From contig OW804096.1 of the NCBI GenBank assembly GCA_942159475.1, forward strand, positions 46,065,744 to 46,129,743: a stretch of DNA of 64,000 bases. The letters are read 5' to 3'. The notes beneath the pieces are model-generated. The model was not told where the DNA came from, ran no database searches, and saw nothing but the letters and a program-made list of their open reading frames with translations. Positions within the stretch are counted from its first letter, which is position 1; every line of letters starts with the position of its first letter. Made by a program: the position numbers and the translations under genes. Below are positions 1-8,910 of this stretch, piece after piece. Source of the stretch: Sthenelais limicola. Taxonomy: Eukaryota; Annelida; Polychaeta; Phyllodocida; Sigalionidae.

Positions 1-112
1 TCAATGTACAAATAATTCAATGTTTAGTAAAGTAAATAGCCCAAGACTTCTCCTGTTGTGACGATATCCTTCCGATTCCTGGTGCCACACATACTCTAGA
101 CGAAAAGTCGCC
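1..112. repeat. Direct repeat, copy 1 (second copy at 612-723)
   Basis: About 112 bp beginning tcaatgtacaaataattc recur at 612-723 with essentially one difference (C/T near position 72). The first copy starts at the window edge, so the repeat may extend further left. Downstream of each copy the sequences differ. I do not recognise the family; a terminal repeat of a small element or a local segmental duplication are both possible. Confidence 0.85.
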
Positions 113-611
113 AAGTGGCAATGCCATGCATAAAAACCTCAGCTCAGCAATTCGACCCAAGCTCATTGGCCAACACCTATTGCGCAAATCTGCAAATAAT
201 TTCCAAAAATCCCTACGTTCCCATATGTACACACACTTCAAACCTGTCCCAGTCTCAAGCTTATTGATTTTAAGAGACATTTCACCCAAAAGTTTTAGGT
301 CTTACTAGTATAATTACGGAGTTCCAGCATTGCATGCTTACACCTATTTCTCTCTGTTTCTGATCGTTGCCGACATTACTCGGCTCACTATCACACGCTC
401 GGCCACACTCGGTGAGCTTCGTGTAATGACGTCATAGGCGCGGGGATTCCCCACCGGAACCCTACCCAGAACGAGGCCCATGTAATGACGTCATAGCAGC
501 AGGGAATCCACAGCGCCGATCGCGATGTGGAGATTAAAGCTAAGAAACGAAACGATTTGGAAGGCGTCGGGAGACGCCATAGGAGGGAGGTGGGCGGGAT
601 GGTGGGCAATG
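113..611. promoter_or_regulatory. Segment with two palindromic TGACGTCA (CRE-type) sites
   Basis: No gene is recognised between the two direct repeats. The stretch is more GC-rich than its surroundings and holds two exact TGACGTCA octamers at 427-434 and 486-493. Both sit in the wider context taatgacgtcatag and are followed by similar GC-rich sequence. TGACGTCA is the consensus site for CREB/ATF bZIP factors. A promoter role is inference only. Confidence 0.35.
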
Positions 612-723
612 TCAATGTACAAATAATTCAATGTTTAGTAAAGTAAATAGCCCAAGACTTCTCCTGTTGTGACGATATCCTTCTGATTCCTGGTGCCACA
701 CATACTCTAGACGAACGGCAACC
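612..723. repeat. Direct repeat, copy 2
   Basis: Second copy of the 112-bp repeat at the window start, offset 611 bp. Similarity ends near agacga, after which the two copies diverge. The LINE insertion begins about 40 bp further right. Confidence 0.85.
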
Positions 724-743
724 TTTCCGCTTTTTCCCAGGGA

Positions 744-761
744 AAAAGTCGAAGACTTCTT
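744..761. repeat. Target-site duplication of the LINE (3' side)
   Basis: The 18-mer aaaagtcgaagacttctt lies directly next to the poly(T) run that is the poly(A) tail of the minus-strand LINE. An identical 18-mer sits at 7480-7497. The pair brackets the element and fixes its boundaries. Confidence 0.92.
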
Positions 762-772
762 TTTTTTTTTTT

Positions 773-1288
773 TGTAAAAGGTCTTTATTTTCACAATCCT
801 GCCATCGGGGCTTTTACACATCTAAGCATGAATATTGATAACCTTGTATTTTATTATTTTTTTTGTGATTTTCTTATTTTCTTCCAAGATAACCAGTGTG
901 CATAATGCACCTCCACACACTTAATCAATACCTCTGAATAATACTGGTATTCAACGAGGTAGATATTTTACCGACAGACACCAAAAACACATAAAATATA
1001 TCATGAGAGCTCTTTTATAATACAGTGAACAAAGTGAGTTACCTCCACTTACGACTGTTGAATATCCAGTCACGAGACAGTATATAGGACAACATTTTTT
1101 TTAATTTTTTTTAGCTGTTAGCATTAAGGAATGATGGATGAAAGTTGTCAGTTTATCTATTATATATTATTTAAGAGGATGTCGTTGGGAGATCTGCATT
1201 AATGCAGGGGACCCAGCCCACTTCCTAGACTTTTATAGCACCTGTGAAACATAATATTGCAAATGTACTTGTTTCTTGAATAAACATA
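773..1288 (-). other. LINE 3' UTR and poly(A) tail
   Basis: About 515 bp between the ORF2 stop at 1289 and the poly(A) run. The reverse strand reads AATAAA about 10 bp before the A-tail, matching a polyadenylation signal used by the element transcript. No further ORF is seen. Confidence 0.7.
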
Positions 1289-4200
1289 TCATTCTACCAC
1301 TTCATCATACAGTATGCTTTTCCACAATTTGCATTTTTTTAGGTTACCTCCCTTGATCTTACAATTCACTTCCACAGACTTGAATCTGTGTCTCATTTCA
1401 ATCAAAAAAACACCGAAAACTACATCATTCTTGTAAAACAATCTTTGTCTATTAATGAAATTTTTGGCCATTATAATGGACCAGTTTAAAAATTCATGAA
1501 ACTTACTACGCCCTTCATAGCCAAAGATAACACAACTGGCATTGATTTTTTTAACATTTAAATCTTCAAGAGCGGTATTACTATCACACCACTGTACATA
1601 CTCACTCCAAAATAAAACTATTTTAGGGCATTCAAAGAAAAAATGTACAATGGAATCTGTCTCATCACAGTAATTACAGCGATCTGATTCAATTATTTTA
1701 ATTCGTTTTAAGTATTGGTTGCAGCATATATTTCTATGAATAACCTTGTACTGGAGTGTTTGCAACCTGGCTTCATTTGTACATTTGTATGGGATGGTAA
1801 AGATTTTTTTCCATACCGCTTCAGAACCCAGAAAAGCATCCTGTGCCAGAATATCATTCCATTTCTCCAGCTTTTCGTATTTAGGTCTGTCCATTTTGAC
1901 TAACTCTTTATATAATAGGTTAATCCCAAAATCACGAACATTAAATACCTTCTCCATTATCTTGAAATCGACTCTGTTTTCTTGCTTATCACTCTCCTCC
2001 CCCTCCCTAGCTAGGATGAGCCATCTATGGGGGACCGAGTTTTTAATGGTTAATCTTTCTAAGAAGTTGCATTTAACTCCATATCTAGATACAATTTCAT
2101 CAACCGTCAAGATTTCCATATTCTCATCTAAAACATCAGCGATGGTGATAATCCCTTTCCTTTTCCATGGAGGGTTTCTAAGCACTTTACCCCCACTTCT
2201 GATAAACCTATTTTCCCAAATACGTTCGGCCAACACCTCCCTTTTAGAGGCAGGCTCTTTGTTGTAATAGAACCTCCTCCACACCCTAAAAACTTCCCGA
2301 AAGAAGTCGCTGAGAAAAATATTAGGCATTAGTCTGCTCAGTAACAGGTCATCCATACTTTTCTTGTGGAAGGACTCAATGATACTGGTCCATTTCTTAT
2401 TTCCTCCCGATAACATTATACCCACCCATTTGATTCTGTTTACTATGAAGATTTCCTCAATTGATCTTACTCCCAACCCACCCTCTTCATGCGACTGTTT
2501 CAAGAATTTTATACTAATTTTACTGCTTCTCTTTCCCCACATCATCTTCCTTGTGACGCGTTCTATCTCCTTTCTGAGATAAATGTCAAGGGGAACACAG
2601 GCCAGCAGATGTTGGATAATAGGGAGAATTAATACATTGTTTATAATGGCTTTGCCCTTCAACGATAGGTTTCTACCAGCCCATGCTCCTATGACCCCAT
2701 TCATTTTTTGGATTGCCCCATCAAAATTTATATCAGATTCGACAGCTCTAAAATCAGGGTGCGTAATATGTACACCCAAAAGCTTGACCTCATCTTTCCA
2801 TTTAACAAATTCTCTAGTTTTCTTATTAACAACTCTGACACCCATATTGATACCAACAGTTTTTTCAATATTTACTTTAAGCCCAGAGATTTTTCCAAAC
2901 TCATGCAATACATCAATGACTCTGGCTAACGACTTCTCATCTCTAACGAAAATAGTAGTATCGTCGGCGAACTGTATTATTTTGTGTTCAATATTACCAG
3001 TCACCACACCCTTAATGCGGGCATCTTCCCTAATTTTACAAGAAAGCACCTCAGCAGCTATGTTGAACAGAAAGGGTGATACAGGATCCCCCTGTTTAAC
3101 CCCTTTCTCTAGGGTGAACCATGCAGATCGATGACCATTATTAGAGAAGCATGCAATGGAATTTTTTAACAATGTCTCCACCCACCTGATTGTATGTTCA
3201 GGAAAGTTAAAACTCTTCATACATGTCATGATATATTTCCAATCAATTGAGTCATAGGCTTTTTGGAAATCGACTGCTACCATTAGACATTTTATTTTCT
3301 GTTTTTCAGCATAACTCAGTAAATCATGGGCTCTTCTGATTGCCACGCCGATGTACCTATTTTTCATGAATCCATATTGGTCTTCATCTATAATACAATC
3401 CATAACTTTTTTTATTCTTTCGGCTATCAGTTTAGAAATTATCTTGTAGTCTACATTAAGTAGCGTTATGGGTCTCCAGTTCTTGATGTACCTGGTGTCA
3501 GCACCCTTCTTAGGTATAACGGAAATAATTCCTTTATATTGATCCCAGGTCATCTGCCCAACTCTTTCCACCTCACATAGCATTTCAATAAACATTTTTT
3601 TAATATTACACCAGAAAAACTTATAGAATTCCGTGCTCAGTCCATCAATACCAGGGGCTTTATTATTGTTCATAGAGTCAATAACTGTCTTGATTTCACC
3701 CTCTGAAAAGACCCTAGTCAGAAAAGCATGATCATCATCTTTCACTATATTCTGGATAGAACTGAGAAAGGGTCCCTCGTCCCCTCCTATGGCCTCACTT
3801 TTAGCGTAAAGCTTGGAATAGAAATTTTTCCCTTCCCCAATAATTTCTTGTTGATTACATGATAGGTTACCATTTATCATAAGTCGTGAAATGGCTTTCT
3901 TTTTGGCGTTGCGTTTCTCTAAGTTAAGAAAGTATTTGGAGGGGTTTTCCCCCTCTGCCATCCATTTCGCCCTAGCTCTTATTAGGGCCCCCTCAGCTTT
4001 GTATAATTCTTTTTCCTCGAGATCTTTCCTTATATTTTTTAGTTGATCAACCTCCTCGTTAGAGAGGCAATTTTTACTGTCTAGTTCTGCAATAATGCGC
4101 TCCTTTTCAATTCTATCCAGATTTCCCTCCCTCGCCACCTTTCTGGCTACCTTAACTGCCAAATCTCTGCAGCTGGCTTTAAACATGTCCCACTTCAACC

Positions 4201-4732
4201 TCTTACACATTTTTTTGTCCATACCTGCATACATAGTGACAGTATCTTTGATACCTTCAATAAATTCATCATTTGCCAACAATTTGTTGTTAAACTTCCA
4301 ATAACCAGGGCCTTTAATATTTACCGTTGACTCTAAATTTATACATAGTTCTTTGTGATCAGTTAAGACATTTATTTCAATGTGGCCATCTGTTATCTCT
4401 CTGCTGAATACATCGTCCAGAAGGATATAATCCAACCTGGAGGTTTGCTTATTCCTTCTCCAAGTATGATCATTGAGCCCGAGCATGACCATGACATCAT
4501 TAAGCTCGTAGCTTTCAATAAAATTTTGAAATACACCAGAAGTTTTCATTTCGGGATTTTTATCTACATCAATGTTGAAATCTCCCATAATACAAAGGTT
4601 GTGGTATTCAAGTTGGTCTAAGATACCCTCAAGGTCAAGGAACATTTGCAGCTGATCTTTGTAGTTACAGCTTGTGGGCATGTAAATGGATACGATACAA
4701 GTCTTTACATTATCATCTTCAAAAACCACATA
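1289..4732 (-). CDS. LINE ORF2, C-terminal part: endonuclease end plus reverse transcriptase
   Basis: The open frame runs without stops from the nested element to the stop at 1289. Numbered from the ATG at 4759, which itself lies inside the nested element's TIR, residues 59-62 are GDFN of the APE-type endonuclease; RLDYILL (about 108-114) and the TDHK variant of the SDH box (about 133-136) follow. The reverse transcriptase shows NKAPG (366-370), NWRPITLL (about 427), VAVDFQKAYD (494-503, first catalytic Asp), KGVKQGDPVSP (552-562) and the active-site box FADD (597-600). Near residue 1050 a C-x2-C...H...C pattern (CNYCDETDSIVHFFFEC) matches the C-terminal zinc-finger-like motif of such elements. 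Target-primed reverse transcription is the family's known activity. This is the larger piece of a split ORF2: the true N-terminal part lies at 6228-6583, and the first ten or so residues after the ATG come from the inserted element. Confidence 0.93.
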   Translation of the reverse strand, partial: YVVFEDDNVKTCIVSIYMPTSCNYKDQLQMFLDLEGILDQLEYHNLCIMGDFNIDVDKNPEMKTSGVFQNFIESYELNDVMVMLGLNDHTWRRNKQTSRLDYILLDDVFSREITDGHIEINVLTDHKELCINLESTVNIKGPGYWKFNNKLLANDEFIEGIKDTVTMYAGMDKKMCKRLKWDMFKASCRDLAVKVARKVAREGNLDRIEKERIIAELDSKNCLSNEEVDQLKNIRKDLEEKELYKAEGALIRARAKWMAEGENPSKYFLNLEKRNAKKKAISRLMINGNLSCNQQEIIGEGKNFYSKLYAKSEAIGGDEGPFLSSIQNIVKDDDHAFLTRVFSEGEIKTVIDSMNNNKAPGIDGLSTEFYKFFWCNIKKMFIEMLCEVERVGQMTWDQYKGIISVIPKKGADTRYIKNWRPITLLNVDYKIISKLIAERIKKVMDCIIDEDQYGFMKNRYIGVAIRRAHDLLSYAEKQKIKCLMVAVDFQKAYDSIDWKYIMTCMKSFNFPEHTIRWVETLLKNSIACFSNNGHRSAWFTLEKGVKQGDPVSPFLFNIAAEVLSCKIREDARIKGVVTGNIEHKIIQFADDTTIFVRDEKSLARVIDVLHEFGKISGLKVNIEKTVGINMGVRVVNKKTREFVKWKDEVKLLGVHITHPDFRAVESDINFDGAIQKMNGVIGAWAGRNLSLKGKAIINNVLILPIIQHLLACVPLDIYLRKEIERVTRKMMWGKRSSKISIKFLKQSHEEGGLGVRSIEEIFIVNRIKWVGIMLSGGNKKWTSIIESFHKKSMDDLLLSRLMPNIFLSDFFREVFRVWRRFYYNKEPASKREVLAERIWENRFIRSGGKVLRNPPWKRKGIITIADVLDENMEILTVDEIVSRYGVKCNFLERLTIKNSVPHRWLILAREGEESDKQENRVDFKIMEKVFNVRDFGINLLYKELVKMDRPKYEKLEKWNDILAQDAFLGSEAVWKKIFTIPYKCTNEARLQTLQYKVIHRNICCNQYLKRIKIIESDRCNYCDETDSIVHFFFECPKIVLFWSEYVQWCDSNTALEDLNVKKINASCVIFGYEGRSKFHEFLNWSIIMAKNFINRQRLFYKNDVVFGVFLIEMRHRFKSVEVNCKIKGGNLKKCKLWKSILYDEVVE

Positions 4733-6229
4733 TGGCCAATTCCACCAATTTGACAACATTTGGCCCCCAACCGTGGAAAGTGATAAAATGGGCTTAAATC
4801 AAATTAATTACTATTAATTTGAGTATTTTTTTTGATTGGATGGTTCTACCAACCTGCGGAACCACATTTCTGGCATTTTAAGTCCAATTTTTTTATTTTT
4901 TTTATTTCAAAATCCCATTTTGGGGGCAAAAATCATTTTTTAAAACTGCCATTAGTCTGTGGAATTGCTGAATTTCTAAATAATCTTCAAAATTGAACAT
5001 TTTTTTTTATATGCTGTGATAGTAGGTTACGTGAACATGATCTGTGTAAAAAATAATGCAAAAAAAATATTTTTTCGCCAAAAGCCATCAAAAACCGATT
5101 TTTTTTTTGTGTGGGGCACCCCCCATGTCGTGTGCCGTCACGCAGTGTGCCTAAGGTGGATTAAAAAAATAAAAAAAATAAAAATATATCAAATTATGAT
5201 GAATAATGATAAAATGCATGGGATTATACATGTATGAAACATCAAAACTATTGATTTGAGTCTTTCATGTATAGTAGCAGAGAAATAACATGGTGGCAAA
5301 AGGTGGTGGGTACCCTAGCTCCTGTCGTGTGCCGTCACGCCTATTTTAGGGTTTTTAGAGCCTTATGAGGCAGAACTTTGATGATAAACTTAAAATTTGA
5401 CATTTATTATTAACTTTGCTTGGTACCAATCTATGTAGATTGAAATTCATGATTTCCTAGTAGTTTTTACATGATTCTTAAGGGAAAATGCTTTAAAAAT
5501 GTGCCGTCACGTTGTGTCGTTTGCCGTCACGTTGTGTCGTTTGCCGTCACGTTTGCCGTCACGTTTGCTGTCACACAATGTCAGAAATGTTACCCCTAAC
5601 ATAAATATATAATATTAAAATGTTTATCCTTAAAGATTTTGCCTCTACATAATTAAACAGAACAAGAACAATCAATAGAGGTATTCAAGTCAACTTCAAA
5701 AACTAAACGAGGGTAATGAATGTTATATATTGTATATTCTAAATATAATGAGTTATGCAATGTGTATATATATGGGCAGAGGGTTAATGACCTGTCACCT
5801 TGCCGCTGCCATTATGATTACCATTACTGAATGGTTATTTTGCTGTAACTTTTCTTCTAATTCGAATATTTTCACAAACTAAAAAGTGTTATCACCCTTA
5901 TGTCGAGACCTATCAAGTTCAAAATAGTTCAATACATTATGTGCATATTTGTTTCATTTATCTCTAATCTAAATTCTCATTTATGTAGAAATATGAACCA
6001 TTGTTCAACAAGCTATTTTTGGCATTTTTTCATATTTGGTACCTATTTTTCGACCCCCCTGTAAAAGAATTACTAATAATCAGAATGGTTCCATATTTGG
6101 TAGTTCAATGCGCATATATATAAGGTTGATAAAAAATAACAACTCAGCTGGTTAATGTAAAAATTATTTTTGGGTACCCAAGGGGGGTCTAGGGGGCCAA
6201 ATGTTGTCAAATTGGTGGAATTGGCCATA
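4731..6229. mobile_element. TIR DNA element, copy 1 (1495 bp, TA target), nested in LINE ORF2
   Basis: The element proper is 4733-6227. Its ends are inverted copies of each other over about 35-40 bp: TGGCCAATTCCACCAA at the left and the reverse complement at the right. TA flanks both sides (4731-4732 and 6228-6229). Removing the element with one TA restores the LINE frame exactly as GRIVY-VVFED, which confirms the boundaries. The interior has no convincing ORF, so the element is non-autonomous. It contains the motif GCCGTCACG at 5134, 5331, 5503, 5523, 5543 and 5555, plus a decayed copy at 5567, and a core at about 5773-5920 that is shared with the element at 59128-60630. The TA duplication fits Tc1/mariner-like transposases, but the termini are not a standard signature, so the superfamily is unassigned. 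Confidence 0.88.
5128..5575 (+). repeat. Dispersed then clustered GCCGTCACG motif inside TIR element copy 1
   Basis: Exact GCCGTCACG starts at 5134, 5331, 5503, 5523, 5543 and 5555, with a degenerate gctgtcaca at 5567. Intervals are 197, 172, 20, 20, 12 and 12 bp. The first two occurrences share the longer word tgtcgtgtgccgtcacgc although the DNA between them is unrelated. Confidence 0.9.
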
Positions 6230-6583
6230 TACGATGCGACCCTTACCGTCATTACCTTTACAGACAATGCTTACATCCAAGTCTCTTGACAATAAAATGG
6301 CAACACCTTTTTTATTAGAGTCCCCATGACCCACAATCATTTCCCCTCCCCATTGACTTCGCCAGATCGCATCCGATTCCGGCGTAGAATGGGTTTCTTG
6401 AAGGGCTATGACCGCCCGCTTTTCACTCGAATATTTACTAAAAATGGCCTTTCTTTTCTTAAGTTGTCCTAAACCATTTACATTAAGTGTAAAGAAATTT
6501 ATAGCTTTAGCTCTTGCTGTATTGGTCCCTATACTCTCTAAACATCTTTGCTGGCCTTGAGCTTGCACTCTGGTGGTCTCCAT
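6228..6583 (-). CDS. LINE ORF2, N-terminal part: start of the APE-type endonuclease
   Basis: The frame starts METTRVQ at 6583, 53 bp downstream of the ORF1 stop. It carries the first endonuclease motifs: INFFTLNVNGLG (the N of the metal-binding site) and VIALQETHS (the catalytic Glu). It ends naturally at GKGRIVY, where the nested TIR element begins; any codons beyond are translated TIR. In the intact element it joined the segment ending at 1289 to make an ORF2 of roughly 1.27 thousand residues. Identification is firm from motif order and position. Confidence 0.9.
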
Positions 6584-6636
6584 TTCGAATGTTTATGTCA
6601 TGTGACAGACTGATCGGTCATGCTCCGCTCACCAGA

Positions 6637-7311
6637 TCAGTCCTCCTCTGACTCCTCTTCCCGCGCAGGGTCTTGGACTTGGCGTTGTGCATCGCGGGCA
6701 TTTGCAAGCTTGGTTCTTAGGATATCTCTCATTTTCATCCAAGAATATCCTAGTAGGTTGCCATCTTGTGGCCATGTAGCTGTATCCAGCACATGGTCAT
6801 CTTTTAGCCCTTTGCCGATACCCCAGATCTTGTCATACCTGCTCGCCTCTGCAATGTTCTTTTCTCCAGTCTTAAGCAGGTATTCGGCAATGAAAGGGTT
6901 ATCATCCATTTTGGCATTCAATCCTCTTTCCACAACATCTTTAATACCATTCATCCAATTCTTGTAAAGATCCGAGCCCTCTCTCTTTGCTGTGTTTAAG
7001 ATCATTTTACACGCCACTGGATCCCTGGACGTCAACACCGACTCTGCCTTGGCCGGGTTTTCGGTGTTTTTGACACAGGAGTGGGCCAGATACTGTTCCA
7101 TGCAGCTAAATCTGTGCCCATCTACCTCAAAACTAGCCAGGAAGTGGTTAGAGAAGGGCGAGTCCCTCCCAGAAAAAGCCAGTGCATTCTCGTCCTCAAC
7201 CGTTGAGAGTGTGATGGGATTTATTATATCAGGTAAGAGGTTGAGTTTGTCATATGTGTACAAGTCCCTGTCAATTGTTACATTGCCCTCAAACTGCGAG
7301 ATTTTCCCCAC
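6637..7311 (-). CDS. LINE ORF1, C-terminal part with a NADAR (YbiA-like) domain
   Basis: An open frame of about 224 residues ending just before ORF2. Residues 1-30 (...VTIDRDLYTYDKLNLLPDI) look like the tail of a LINE ORF1 RNA-binding protein. Residues about 43-202 form a complete NADAR domain: ALAFSGRDSPFSNHF (44-57), the EQY motif (E72, equivalent to SEHY in E. coli YbiA), YDKIWGIGKG (159-168, the conserved W-G) and GNLLGYSWMKMRD (184-196). The C-terminus is acidic (EEESEED). NADAR proteins act on ADP-ribose-type or riboflavin-pathway N-glycosidic bonds; the role here is unknown. Position inside the LINE boundaries, 53 bp upstream of ORF2, shows it is element-encoded rather than a host gene. 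The usual catalytic positions look intact. The first residue is not a real start: the frame continues upstream through a frameshift near 7300. Confidence 0.85.
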   Translation of the reverse strand: MGKISQFEGNVTIDRDLYTYDKLNLLPDIINPITLSTVEDENALAFSGRDSPFSNHFLASFEVDGHRFSCMEQYLAHSCVKNTENPAKAESVLTSRDPVACKMILNTAKREGSDLYKNWMNGIKDVVERGLNAKMDDNPFIAEYLLKTGEKNIAEASRYDKIWGIGKGLKDDHVLDTATWPQDGNLLGYSWMKMRDILRTKLANARDAQRQVQDPAREEESEED

Positions 7312-7479
7312 TTCTGAAGCGCTCTAGCTCTTCTCACAATAAATTCTGCCCTGGCTACTCTGTCTCTTAGTACTTTGGGCATATCTTGTTTTATCCAAAC
7401 CATTGTCCTGCCATCAAGAGTAAAGTTCTTAAGGCCATATCTGGACTCCCAGAAATCATGAGCATCGTAATCATTGCTG
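7300..7479 (-). pseudogene. LINE ORF1, frameshifted and 5'-truncated upstream part
   Basis: Reading inward from the 5' end of the element, the frame encodes SNDYDAHDFWESRYGLKN, then an Arg-rich stretch (RDRVARAEFIVRRARALQK), then stops out of frame with the NADAR part. The frames meet around a run of G's near 7300, so a one-base indel is likely. The preceding part of ORF1 was lost by 5' truncation at 7479. Basic, Arg-rich composition suits an ORF1 nucleic-acid-binding protein, but I see no clear RRM signature in what remains. Confidence 0.7.
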
Positions 7480-7497
7480 AAAAGTCGAAGACTTCTT
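7480..7497. repeat. Target-site duplication of the LINE (5' side)
   Basis: Exact second copy of the 18-mer at 744-761; it marks the truncated 5' end of the element. The 260 bp to its right (7498-7757) hold nothing I recognise. Confidence 0.92.
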
Positions 7498-7757
7498 ATC
7501 AATCTCAATACCCGTTGCAACCCCCATAATAATTGTACGCTTAGCGTCTACTGACTCCTATACTTATTGGCTCGTTCTCCTTATTTTTCCCGGTGACAAA
7601 CATTTTCACTTATTCAAATCGTCCTAGATACCAGTTCTGTACACTTCAGTTTACTCCAATTTTGTAATCTGTTCTCAACACTTACACAGTCTGTAATAAT
7701 CCATTGGGTGTTTTACGGTAGGCATACAATCGGCGCCATCGTTCACGCCATGTTCGA

Positions 7758-8910
7758 CGCATTTTAGTTCCGAGACAAGCCGCTCTGGCGCTACCGTACA
7801 TCCGTGTTTACACATGAACCTGCACTCAGGCATGAATGTCCCATACACACGACGCCAGTGGCGGTGTGTGTATGGGATACGTGGGGCAGCCGGGGGGTGG
7901 GGTGGTGGGAAGCATTGAAAATGAGAAAAAGATTCCATACTTATATAATACAAGTATATAGCCTAAGACACCACAACCAAATTAATCTCGCGGTAATACT
8001 CTGGACGAGGCGCGACTGACCCGCCCTCTATGAGGGTGGAATCCCACATCAGAAATTCTTCCTGTCGCCCCCTGAATCAGCGTCCTCTCCCCATATACCC
8101 ACGACCCGTCCTTCTGGCCTTATTTTCATGTGTTTCCCTGTAAGTGGCCACCTGTAATTCGCCTGAGAGAAACTTGACTTAGTTAGCTACCCTTTTGTCT
8201 GGAAAAATTACTGCGTTCATGGTACAGAAATGCTATTGTGAAAACATTCATGCACCCTCTACCTGTTGTCACTCACTCCTGCCATGTTTACATAGCTTCA
8301 ACCACCCAACAGCTATACCCTTACTAGCCACTGCCACCCTTACATAACACCCATACTCACAGCTAGCTTGTTGACATGTAGGCTATTTATAGGGTGGGTG
8401 TTGTAGCCTACCCAACACGTTGGTGTTGTGTAGGCTACATTATTTGATACTAAATCAAATGGATATTGTAGGTAGGAGGGGTAGAGACAGGGTGGGTGGG
8501 TGGGACGATCTTTTATTTTTAAATATAAAAACAATCTAAAAGCGTTCAGATCTGGTGAAATACAACCAATTTACTTCCCACAAATAAATGTCTTGCTGCG
8601 GTAATTTTCTGGACTCTCCCACGACCACCGCTTTTTTTTTAAAAAGCCGCCACCGGCTACTCACTAAAATTAGACCAGGCGTACCCGTTATCACGGTCCT
8701 ACGCACATAGTAGAAGAAAAGGGAATTGCTGCTGTCTCTGCCCAACAAATACATGCTTATTCAGCTTAGTATCCACGCTCACTCCGACCGTATATTAGTA
8801 AGCAACGTTCTGAGCGAGTAATTACTGGAACAATATTGTCTAGAAAAGAAGATATAAGCCCATTTACCACTTTCGATTGGTGTGTTATGATTTGAATCGA
8901 TTGCGATTGC
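7758..8910. repeat. Tandem ~1.15-kb unit, copy A
   Basis: Starts at cgcattttagttccgagac, which recurs at 8911, giving a period of 1153 bp. Strong similarity to copy B is seen around the start, from about 7990 to 8230 (agagaaacttgacttagtta and flanks), and from about 8270 to 8616. Each unit has two hairpins. In copy A these are 7839-7877 (tcccatacacac / gtgtgtatggga) and 8403-8438 (gtagcctac...gtaggctac). Not recognised as a known element. Confidence 0.8.

Larger units (their letters stand above)
762..7479 (-). mobile_element. 5'-truncated LINE (L1/Tx1-like) with a nested TIR element
   Basis: A non-LTR retrotransposon in minus orientation. The 3' end is at 762: a run of T's (the poly-A tail) followed by an AATAAA signal (tttatt at 784-789). 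The 5' end is at 7479, next to the second 18-bp TSD. ORF1 (7479 to 6637) is truncated at its start, has a frameshift near 7300 and ends in a NADAR domain. ORF2 (6583 to 1289) codes for an apurinic-type endonuclease, a reverse transcriptase and a C-terminal Cys/His motif. A 1495-bp TIR element at 4733-6227 interrupts ORF2; without it the LINE is about 5.2 kb. The RT has the L1/Tx1-type layout, but clade placement needs a tree. ORF2 has no internal stop, so this was a young copy when it was interrupted. Confidence 0.93.

Noticed and set aside
2583..3134. Plus-strand open frame of 183 codons across the LINE
   Set aside because: Antisense shadow of the reverse transcriptase frame.
5134..5575. CRISPR-like array of GCCGTCACG repeats
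   Set aside because: Repeats are only 9-12 bp with irregular spacing, and the setting is a eukaryotic transposon.
6637..7311. NADAR protein as an independent host gene
   Set aside because: It lies inside the LINE TSDs, on the element strand, directly upstream of ORF2 and continuous with an ORF1-like N-terminal part.
7675..7953. Cys-containing minus-strand open frame
   Set aside because: It lies in the repeated 1.15-kb unit, its frame is not kept in copy B, and no family is recognised.
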